This document shows positions 55,981 through 62,801 of a stretch of DNA of 64,000 nucleotides, in pieces; positions within the stretch are counted from its first letter, which is position 1, and every line of letters starts with the position of its first letter. Position numbers and translations under genes: made by a program. Origin of the DNA: Peptococcaceae bacterium 1198_IL3148 (GTDB lineage: Bacteria; Bacillota; Desulfotomaculia; Desulfotomaculales; Desulfohalotomaculaceae); NCBI GenBank assembly GCA_036763105.1, contig JBAIYS010000004.1, forward strand, positions 124,001-188,000, given 5' to 3'. The notes below the pieces were generated by a model that worked only from the letters and a program-made list of their open reading frames with translations, was not told where the DNA came from and did not search any database.

Positions 55981-56265
55981 ATGCGGATAAATGATAATAG
56001 GAACTTTGCTATGATACAGAATATCGTGGGTCTGTTACCCATTTTATTTATACTTACTATGTTTGTATTGCATCTTGCCCTACCGGATAAAACTTTTTCG
56101 CAACAGGAGCGACGTTACTTAGCACAACGGCCTGTTTTTCGGATTGAAGAAGTATTAAATGGCAGTTATGCGACTAAGGTTGAATCATACTTTTCAGATC
56201 AGTTCCCCTTTCGAAACTTTTGGGTTGATATTCAGGAAGGCACCGATCAAGAGACAATGCCTTGA
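55981..56265 (+). pseudogene. DHHW/AlgX-like protein, N-terminal fragment
   Basis: 94 codons: a membrane anchor (LLPILFILTMFVLHLAL), then FSQQERRYLAQRP and YFSDQFPFRNFWVDIQ, the conserved start of DHHW proteins that work with MBOAT acetyltransferases. The family is about 350-400 residues; the frame is lost after IQ and joins the HepT fragment. Confidence 0.8.
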
Positions 56266-56510
56266 TGCCTTGTTTTGCAGGGTACTTTTATTTTATTACA
56301 AACACATGCATTGATTTAGCTATGCACATGGTGGCCGAGAACAAATTAGGTATTCCACATTTGGCCAAGAAATTAAAAGCAATGGTTGGTTTTCGCAACA
56401 TTGCTGTTCATGACTACCAGAAACTTAATCTAGACATTATCCAGAAAATAATTAAAGATCATTTGGTAGATTTTAAAAAATTTGCCACAGCAATGTTACG
56501 TCAGGTTTAA
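56262..56510 (+). pseudogene. HepT-like (DUF86) toxin, truncated
   Basis: The frame reads FITNTCIDLAMHMVAENKLG then KKLKAMVGFRNIAVHDY, ending with FKKFATAML. RNIAVHDY is the R-x4-H-x-Y motif of HepT ribonucleases. The N-terminal helix and about 20 residues in the middle are missing compared with usual HepT length (about 135), and the partner MntA nucleotidyltransferase is absent. Overlaps the DHHW fragment by 4 bases. Confidence 0.75.
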
Positions 56511-56548
56511 ATGGTTGAACTGTGCCTTAATCAGCACAGTTCAACCAT
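56511..56548. repeat. Palindromic hairpin repeat, copy 1
   Basis: ATGGTTGAACTGTGC and GCACAGTTCAACCAT form a perfect 15-bp stem. A near-identical hairpin is at 58005-58038. Confidence 0.75.
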
Positions 56549-56636
56549 TATAAACTTATTTAACCACCTCAAAAACCTCATCCATGCTTTTTTCTCCCGA
56601 TTGAACCCTTCTATTGGTGTGTAATCAATACCCAAC

Positions 56637-57047
56637 ATGGTCTATAAGCAGATTGTTCACAGTGTTTTGCTGAATTTGGCAAATAAACATAATAACAACC
56701 CTACCAAGTTATGGATGATGGTTGCATCTGACAAATTTAAATTTGAGTGGTACGATATATTAGACAACGGTGGTACCGTTGAGTTTAACCAAGGAAATGT
56801 ACGCAGAAATTTTAAAGTGGCTAAAAAAGGTGATTTAGTACTATGTTACCGTGGTGGCACAGGTGAAAAAGGCTTTGTTGGCTTAGCAGAAATTAAATCT
56901 GAGTACAATGAAAAGAAAGATGTAATTTTAGTTAAGGGCCTGCGCAAATTTAAAAAAGTAATTCCTTATGATACCATCAAAAACATTTATTTGCTGATGT
57001 TCAATAACTTCATCAAAACCTGCTTCTTTAATAATTTCCGGGAGTAA
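56637..57047 (+). pseudogene. EVE-domain protein, 3' truncated
   Basis: TKLWMMVASDKFKFEWYDIL, then KKGDLVLCYRGGTGEKGFVG match the EVE/PUA-like domain found at the front of McrB-type restriction proteins, which reads modified bases. After about residue 115 (base 56985) the frame runs antisense into the methyltransferase remnant, so the original 3' end is deleted. No ribosome site precedes ATG 56637. Confidence 0.75.
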
Positions 57048-57592
57048 TCCTTTTACATTGTCAGAAGTATTGGCAAAACCATCAAAGAATTGGATGGGTA
57101 AAAACATTCCCCGCATAAAGATATTGCTTGCTTTACCAAAGTCGGCGATATGCAGTTCTCCACCAACCTTTAATATCCTATATATTTCTTCTAACGCCTT
57201 TACCTTTTGGCTTCTAGTCAAATGATGAAACACAAGGCTGGATAATACTTTGTCGAACATTTCATTATTATAGGGCAGGGTAATACCATCATAGGTATTT
57301 AAAAATATTTCATAGTCACTATTTTTCACTTTGTTTTGAGCAATTTCAAGTATTTTGGGGTCAATGTCCACGCCGTAAGTGATAGCCTGTGGAACTTCTT
57401 TTTTTGTCATTATCGTTAACGTACCGGTACCGCAGCCAAAATCAAGAATAGTATCAGTATCTTTAATATCAGCTTGGAGTAATAAAGCTTGCTTAAGTTT
57501 TTTTCCGACTTTGTAAGCTTCATTAGAGGGTCAAATAAACGGGTAAGCCAGTCAAATTTCAATGCTGGGATAAATCCTGCATTTTTTTTCAT
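56928..57592 (-). pseudogene. SAM-dependent methyltransferase with frameshift and lost C-terminus
   Basis: The ATG at 57592 has GAGGAG upstream and starts MKKNAGFIPALKFDWLTRLF. The frame breaks near 57525-57530 (around CTAATGAAGC); the other frame continues EAYKVGKKLKQALLL, then the SAM loop ILDFGCGTGTL, DIDPKILEIA and LSSLVFHHL. The last about 17 codons are antisense to the EVE gene, so the end is lost too. Confidence 0.82.
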
Positions 57593-57693
57593 ATTTAAAT
57601 CTCCTCGTAAAATATATCATACCTATCAACAAGGTTTCCTAAAGCCTCAGATATTATGTTGGTAAGGATAAAAGTAATAGATCAAAAATAATT

Positions 57694-57978
57694 GAAGGTG
57701 AGAATGAGGCTCTTATTCGACACGGCATCGCAGCTGAAGCGGTAATGCGCTATTTTGCTGCAGAAGCGGGAGAAGATGCAGAATATTGAGGTGCCGTTGG
57801 CCTTTTGCATGATGTAGACTATGAAATGTATCCAGATGTCACTGCAAAAAAGCGCCTGAATTATTAAAGGCGGCAGGTTATGACGATGCATTTATATATT
57901 CAGTCATTAGCCATGGACACGGCTTGGTAGTAGATGCAGAACCAAAACTGTACATGGAAAAGTTCTTTATACAATAGA
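57694..57978 (+). pseudogene. HD-domain phosphohydrolase remnant
   Basis: NEALIRHGIAAEAVMRYFA, a TGA in place of Gly or Trp codon (57787-57789), GAVGLLHDVDYEMYPD, a frameshift, then CKKAPELLKAAGYDDAF and SVISHGHG. The HD metal residues are visible but the reading frame is broken twice and both ends are incomplete. Confidence 0.82.
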
Positions 57979-58004
57979 TGAGGATTATAACTCTTAATTC
58001 AAAA

Positions 58005-58038
58005 AGGTTGAACTGTGCATTAATGAGCACAGTTCAAC
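58005..58038. repeat. Palindromic hairpin repeat, copy 2
   Basis: AGGTTGAACTGTGC and GCACAGTTCAACT form the stem, with loop ATTAATGA against CTTAATCA in copy 1. It lies just after the HD remnant and before the end of the MFS gene. Confidence 0.75.
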
Positions 58039-58059
58039 TATCACACTTCTCTTGCTTGT

Positions 58060-59250
58060 TTAACTTGCTACACTAACCTTCACTTCTTTAATAGGCGCTG
58101 CTTGCTTCTTCCAGAATAAAGTTAAAATAACCCCTAAAGCTAATACTACAGTTGCAAAATAGTAAGGATAATTAATATCTATATCAAATAATATCCCCCC
58201 AACAATTGGTCCGCTAATGTTCGCTAAACTTGTAAACATAGAATTCATTCCACCAACAAAACCTTGTTCATTCTTAGCGATATTCGAAAGATAAGTAGTA
58301 ACAGCTGGTCGGAATAAATCGAAACCTACAAAAACCACAAAAGTAACCAGTAAAATAGAGAAATATGAATGAACAACGGTCATTAGAAAGACAAGTATTG
58401 CCGATAAAAATAAGCTGTACCGAATCAGTTTAATTTCACCCCAAATTTTGGTTAACCTATCAAAAAGTATAACTTGTGCAACTGCACCAACAATTGCACC
58501 ACCTGTAATAACAATTGCTATATCCGCTGGTGTAAATTTAAATTTGTGGTCCACAAATAAACTAAAGAACGATTCAAAAGCGGCCAAACCAAAGGAGGCA
58601 ATAAAGATTAAAATAAAGGCAACAAAATATTTGGGTTCAATAACACGTCTGAAACCATTCTTGCCTTCTGCGGATTGTTCAATCTCTTCTATTGCACGAT
58701 CTGGCTCAGATATATAAATAATAGTTAGTATTGCAGCTATTGTGCCAAGTGCACCTGCAAAGAAGAATGGTGTACGTGTGCCAAATTCCGCTAAAAACCC
58801 ACCGATACCTGGGCCAATAATAAATCCTGTACTAATTGCAGCTGACATATAACCCAGTGCTTTAGGGCGAGTTTCTAAGGTTGTAACATCTGCAATAAAA
58901 GCAGTAACTCCCGGCATAATAAAGGCAGCACTTACTCCCCCTAAAATACGAGAAATAAATAATACTTCGATTTCTTTGCCAAGTCCAAATAATAATTCTG
59001 ATAGACCAAAAATAAATAAACCAAGTACAATCATAATCTTTCTACCCAATCTATCCACAGCCTTCCCGGCAAATGGCGAAACAACCAATTGCGCAATGGC
59101 AAAGGCAGCTGTTAGATAACCAACTGTCTTTCCGTTTATTCCTAATTCATTCATCAGCGTAGGTAAGACTGGAATGACAAGAGCAATTCCCAAAAAGGCT
59201 ATAAATAAATTCAATAATAATAATCTTAAAGTAATTTTATTAGTCTTCAA
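58060..59250 (-). CDS. MFS multidrug efflux transporter (Bmr/NorA-like)
   Basis: 396 residues from TTG 59250, chosen because AAGGAG lies just upstream (59262-59267). Twelve membrane helices; motif A GKAVDRLGRKIMI, motif C GFIIGPGIGGFLAEFG. It should expel hydrophobic cations or similar drugs by proton antiport. The divergent MerR gene and a MerR-type promoter (59325-59350) indicate drug-inducible control, as with BmrR-Bmr. Confidence 0.9.
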   Translation of the reverse strand: MKTNKITLRLLLLNLFIAFLGIALVIPVLPTLMNELGINGKTVGYLTAAFAIAQLVVSPFAGKAVDRLGRKIMIVLGLFIFGLSELLFGLGKEIEVLFISRILGGVSAAFIMPGVTAFIADVTTLETRPKALGYMSAAISTGFIIGPGIGGFLAEFGTRTPFFFAGALGTIAAILTIIYISEPDRAIEEIEQSAEGKNGFRRVIEPKYFVAFILIFIASFGLAAFESFFSLFVDHKFKFTPADIAIVITGGAIVGAVAQVILFDRLTKIWGEIKLIRYSLFLSAILVFLMTVVHSYFSILLVTFVVFVGFDLFRPAVTTYLSNIAKNEQGFVGGMNSMFTSLANISGPIVGGILFDIDINYPYYFATVVLALGVILTLFWKKQAAPIKEVKVSVAS

Positions 59251-59324
59251 TTTATAGATTCTCCTTAACAAAACAAGTTACTAAAACTAAATTATTAGCT
59301 TGATTTCTTTACAGCTTTTATCCT

Positions 59325-59350
59325 AGTATATATAGTAACTATATAGTCAA
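59325..59350 (-). promoter_or_regulatory. MerR-type promoter of the efflux gene
   Basis: On the minus strand TTGACT (-35, 59345-59350) and TAGGAT (-10, about 59320-59325) are 19 bases apart, the over-long spacing that MerR regulators correct. The spacer holds the perfect palindrome TATATAGT-T-ACTATATA (59329-59345). Confidence 0.75.
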
Positions 59351-59367
59351 GGGCGGTGCTGTAAAAA

Positions 59368-60219
59368 ATGAATGAAAAAAATGTAAAGTATTTAACCACA
59401 GGTGAATTTGCCAAGCTTTGCAAAGTTAACAAACAGACACTCTTTTATTACGATCAAATTGGTCTGTTGTCTCCGGTATTTAAAAATGAAAAAGGGTACC
59501 GCTTTTATTCTATCAATCAAATAGAGTTATTATATGTTATTGATTTATTAAAAGATCTTGGTATGTCGCTAAGTGATATTAAACAATACACGCAAAATAA
59601 ATCTCCTGAAAGTTTCTTAACTTTAATGTACCAGAAAAAAGAAGAGATTGTGAAAAAACGCCAGGAAATTGAAATGAAAGAAAAACTTATTGAGACAAAA
59701 ATAGCATTAATGGAAAAAGCCTCGCAACTTGACTTTAATCGAATTACGCTTGAACATTTACCAGAAGCCACACTATATTTAAGCAGAAACATTGAAAATA
59801 TTACTGATGAAGAATTTGTAGAAGTTCTTTCAGAATTTATTGATGAATTGAACGAATCGCAGCTTGATACAGGATACCCTATAGGCGGTATAATAAAACG
59901 AGAGCAAATTTTAAAGGGCGAATTCTCTAAATATAGCTACTTATACATTGAACAACCACATCCCAAGGACGGATATCCATATTTCCAGGCTGTAAAGGGT
60001 GATTTTCTCATTGGATATCATATTGGGGATGATACATCAATACACAATACATATAAGAGACTTTTATCAGAGATGGAACCTTTAGACTTAGCCTTAGGGG
60101 ATTATGTTTTTGAAGAGTATATTTATGATACCGTTGTAAAGAATCAAAAGGAGCACCACGTTACCAAAATTATGATACAGGTAATTGGAAATAACTACCA
60201 AAAAAATTCTCATTTATAA
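59368..60219 (+). CDS. MerR-family regulator, BmrR-like
   Basis: 283 residues. N-terminal MerR helix-turn-helix YLTTGEFAKLCKVNKQTLFY and YDQIGLLSPVF, a dimer helix (about 85-120), then a GyrI-like ligand domain (LEHLPEATLYLSRN, GYPIGGIIKRE, FQAVKGDFLIGYHIG). It likely binds the drugs expelled by the divergent pump and distorts its 19-bp-spaced promoter. Confidence 0.9.
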   Translation: MNEKNVKYLTTGEFAKLCKVNKQTLFYYDQIGLLSPVFKNEKGYRFYSINQIELLYVIDLLKDLGMSLSDIKQYTQNKSPESFLTLMYQKKEEIVKKRQEIEMKEKLIETKIALMEKASQLDFNRITLEHLPEATLYLSRNIENITDEEFVEVLSEFIDELNESQLDTGYPIGGIIKREQILKGEFSKYSYLYIEQPHPKDGYPYFQAVKGDFLIGYHIGDDTSIHNTYKRLLSEMEPLDLALGDYVFEEYIYDTVVKNQKEHHVTKIMIQVIGNNYQKNSHL

Positions 60220-60251
60220 TACTTAACTTTCCATATTATGGGGTGAATTTT

Positions 60252-60353
60252 TTAATATTGTTTTTTAGCCACTAACCCCCAGCGTGCCGGTCCCATCGGC
60301 GTGTCGAACATTTGCCAATCCACAGTCACAACCCTGCCACAGCCTAGGGACAA
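60252..60353 (-). pseudogene. Short C-terminal fragment of an unidentified protein
   Basis: About 33 codons ending FDTPMGPARWGLVAKK then a stop. The tail looks like a real conserved C-terminus, but I cannot name the family. There is no start or upstream part. Confidence 0.35.
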
Positions 60354-60403
60354 AAAATCAACTGTTAGTTGAAATTAATAGATTTTGGAACAACCAGCGT
60401 TCA

Positions 60404-60694
60404 ATGGATTCCCATAATGATAAACCCGAACAAAGGCAAAAGCATTTCGAAAAATATAAACGGCAAACATGCATTGGCGGAATAAATGCACATCTGGTCT
60501 TTGTAGAAAAGCCTTTTATTAAGGTAGCGCCGGACTGGCAAAGAAATGAGCTCTTCTATATGTCTGGCGACTTGGCCAGATATTACCATGATTGGGAAAT
60601 TACTCTGTGCGAGGAACGAATTATTGATTGTAATTCGGCTAATATACCGCACAAACATGCAGTGAATTATATTATTGCAAAGAGAATTAATTAG
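60404..60694 (+). pseudogene. Probable SAM-methyltransferase C-terminal fragment
   Basis: About 96 codons with FYMSGDLARYYHDWEITLCEE and IPHKHAVNYIIAKRI, which resembles the end of TehB-like methyltransferases. No ribosome site is near ATG 60404 and the SAM-binding half is missing. Confidence 0.5.
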
Positions 60695-60743
60695 TTGATG
60701 TTCACAACTTTTTGTATTTGTTATGGACTATCTTTAACAATTT

Positions 60744-60797
60744 TATATGTGTTGGTGACAGGAGTGTGCCAAAACCAACTCCTGTTGCCAACATATA
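60744..60797. repeat. Long inverted repeat hairpin
   Basis: TATATGTGTTGGTGACAGGAGT pairs with ACTCCTGTTGCCAACATATA with a two-base bulge and one mismatch. No T run follows, so it is not an obvious terminator. Confidence 0.5.
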
Positions 60798-60813
60798 CCA
60801 CATTTATTTACTG

Positions 60814-60966
60814 TTACCTAACCACCTTCTCCAAAATCCCCCCATCCTGAAAGCCACCACGTTTCAGCTCTTTTTTGAAACGAATATTATCAATATCCTC
60901 CAAACTAAGATTATGCAGGTTCGCAGCCAAGGCACGCACAACATCTAAAATATCTCTTATTCTCCT
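60814..60966 (-). pseudogene. MazG-like NTP pyrophosphohydrolase, C-terminal fragment
   Basis: The frame reads IRDILDVVRALAANLHNL then FKKELKRGGFQDGGILEKV and stop. The D-V-x2-x-x-ALA helix and RGGF end are typical of the phosphohydrolases related to HisE/MazG. The catalytic EE-x12-E-x2-D part is absent. It starts inside the last codons of the HIT gene. Confidence 0.6.
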
Positions 60967-61343
60967 TCAGCAGCGTAGGGTACAACGCTCTTTTTAATTT
61001 TTCTGATGCCACCCCTGGGGTCGGCGACGTCGCCTTTAAACCTTGGTATTAAACGATAGCGTAAGTGGAATATAGTTTGTCCACCTGCCCAGCCGACATT
61101 CACCTCGATGTTGTAGCCATCGGGGTTAAATTTTTCAGCCAGTACTTCTTTAGCCTTAAACAGCAACTGGTTGATAGCTGCCAGCTCTTCTTTGTTGGCA
61201 TCAAAAAGTGTTTCTATGTGTCTTTTTGGCACTATTAGAACATGACCGTAGTTAATTGGAAATTTATCGTAAAAAGCTCTGGCGAGTTTGTTTTCGGCTA
61301 TAATTTCAGTTTCCGGGGGATGGCAAAAGATACAATCGGTCAA
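60957..61343 (-). CDS. HIT-family protein with a lost histidine triad
   Basis: 128 residues. The fold is complete: zinc site CIFCH, NYGHVLIVPKRHIETLF, and GQTIFHLRYRLIPRFKGD at the end. Active members read H-x-H-x-H at this place; here it is H93-x-R95-x-R97, so the catalytic His is replaced. Each change is a single CAY to CGY base step. The protein could bind nucleotides but should not hydrolyse them by the known route. AGGAGGAA precedes the ATG. Confidence 0.85.
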   Translation of the reverse strand: MTDCIFCHPPETEIIAENKLARAFYDKFPINYGHVLIVPKRHIETLFDANKEELAAINQLLFKAKEVLAEKFNPDGYNIEVNVGWAGGQTIFHLRYRLIPRFKGDVADPRGGIRKIKKSVVPYAAEGE

Positions 61344-61518
61344 TGGTTATTCCTCCTCTGCATATTTATGTTAAACTTATTAACTAGTTATACTTAATCT
61401 ATCCAGATACCTTTTTTGCTTTACTAATCACCTGATCATTTTAAAGGAACATATAAACATATGTAGAACACAAATGTAAGTCAAATACAAACTGAAGCGG
61501 GTAACAGGAGGTAGCCTA

Positions 61519-61869
61519 ATGGCTAAAAGCAAAAGAAGTTGGACTAAGGATGATAATATACCTGGGTTAATTGCATACCTTAGATGACCCTAAATGGCAT
61601 AAGCTACACTTGGTGCTGGATGCAAAATATCGCATTGATGCTTCGGCTAAGTACCTTGGATTATATTTTACGCTGATTTGCTGCAGAAAATCGAATTGAC
61701 TTTTGGCGCCCCTTCTCAATTAAAATGGCGGGTGTGGTTTTTGCTAGAGGACGGAGTTAAGATACGGTATGCAGGTGCTTCTGGGTATATTATAAAGCAC
61801 AACACATGGGAGAAATGTTTTATGAGGCTGGAAGATGTGTTGGGGTGTGTTGCTGCGGAAGGTGAGTAA
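61519..61869 (+). pseudogene. Unknown gene broken by two frameshifts
   Basis: AGGAGGTAGCCTA before ATG 61519 is a good ribosome site. The first frame stops at codon 23 (TGA). Other frames continue with DDPKWHKLHLVLDAKYRID and then ELTFGAPSQLKWRVWFLLED and GASGYIIKHNTWEKCF, which read like one protein of about 115 residues. No family recognised. Confidence 0.55.
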
Positions 61870-62070
61870 TTAGTGATGGGTAACAATGTGCGTATTTGTA
61901 AATGCCTAATGCAATAGCATTTAAAATTTTTTTTTACGTTGGCGACAAACAGTAGTCTTATAATGTCTTTATAATTATGTATAGATTTTGTGAGATATAA
62001 AGGAATTTGTTGCTCCATGACGAAAATGGAAATAATGGTAAAAATAACCAATGCGGGAGGACCTGAAAAT

Positions 62071-62283
62071 ATGTTTGAGAACTTTAATTTTGCTAAATTT
62101 GATGTTTTGTTGAAAACAGGAGAAGAAGGATTATATTTACCACCATATAAAGGTTCTACTTTGCGTGGAGGTTTTGGTTCAGTATTTAAAAGAATAGCAT
62201 GTGCACAAAGAGGCAGTGAATGTCAGACATGCATGCACCCTAAGTTCATCGCCACCAGCCACGGTCCGTGCGTGAGGCTTTAA
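62071..62283 (+). pseudogene. cas6: Cas6-like CRISPR RNA endonuclease, N-terminal fragment
   Basis: GGGAGG precedes ATG 62071. The start FENFNFAKFDVLLKTGEEG and especially LYLPPYKGSTLRGGFGSVFK, with AQRGSECQTC, match the first RAMP fold of Cas6 proteins of this lineage. After about 50 residues the frame leaves the family and ends at 62283, so three quarters of the gene are missing. No repeats or other cas genes were seen. Confidence 0.75.
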
Positions 62284-62294
62284 CTAAAGAATAT

Positions 62295-62396
62295 ATAATT
62301 GTGTTATACTAAATTCGGGACAAGGGTCAAGCCCCTTTATTATCTGATGATAACCGGAAATGCGCCACTAACCGCTTAATCGGTCTGGCGCATTTT
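62295..62396 (+). promoter_or_regulatory. Unassigned short transcript with three hairpins ending in a terminator
   Basis: ATAATTGTGTTATACT (62295-62310) contains a -10-like TATACT. After it AAGGG-TCAAGC-CCCTT (62322-62337) and TTATC-TGAT-GATAA (62339-62352) can fold, followed by a terminator AAATGCGCCA...TGGCGCATTT (62358-62395) with inner ACCG/CGGT and a T run. No gene follows directly. It could be a small RNA, or the relic of a riboswitch-controlled gene. Confidence 0.45.
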
Positions 62397-62495
62397 TGTG
62401 TATATCGTAAAGATTTCTTCGTTATCCGGTTTCTATGGGATGTACAAGATTGTTACGAAGTTTATAAAATATTGTACGAAATATGTAGAAATAAA

Positions 62496-62524
62496 TTGAA
62501 ATAACTCCATAATTGTGTTATATT
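62496..62524 (+). promoter_or_regulatory. Promoter for the riboswitch-ade transcript
   Basis: TTGAAA (62496-62501), 17 bases, TATATT (62519-62524). The start should lie near 62531, about 40 bases before the aptamer. The -10 region repeats the ATAATTGTGTTATA stretch found at 62295. Confidence 0.7.
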
Positions 62525-62569
62525 ACAATTAAATTGTCGAAAATTAAAAATCTAATAGTATTTTAGAGT

Positions 62570-62749
62570 GTCTCATATAATCCCGGTAATATGGTCTGGG
62601 AGTCTCTACAGAATAACCGCAAATTATTCTACTATGGATGGTGATGCTTCATATACCTCTATGCTTTTTAGGGGTATAGGTTGTTATGGGTATTTGTATA
62701 CTTTTGTCACTAAACCTAGAGATCTTGTGGGAGATTTCTAGGTTTTTTT
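62570..62749 (+). promoter_or_regulatory. Purine riboswitch, guanine class, with terminator
   Basis: The aptamer (62570-62640) has CATATAAT, the P2 stem with loop TAATATGGT, J2/3 GTCTCTAC, a P3 stem AGAATAA/TTATTCT with loop CCGCAAA, and ACTATGG. The base that pairs with the ligand is C in ACTATG, the guanine/hypoxanthine type; adenine types have U. U51 of the core is kept and position 48 is C, a variable site. A terminator AAACCTAGA.ATCT / AGAT.TCTAGGTTT with seven T (62712-62749) follows. It should switch ade off when guanine or hypoxanthine is abundant. Confidence 0.88.
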
Positions 62750-62801
62750 GTTGTTTAATTAGTTGTTTTACATACTTAAACATGCAACGGGAGGATGCAC
62801 A

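Noticed and set aside
62570-62640. Adenine or 2'-deoxyguanosine class of purine riboswitch
   Set aside because: The ligand-pairing base is C, not U, and the U51 position is kept, so guanine class is the better reading.
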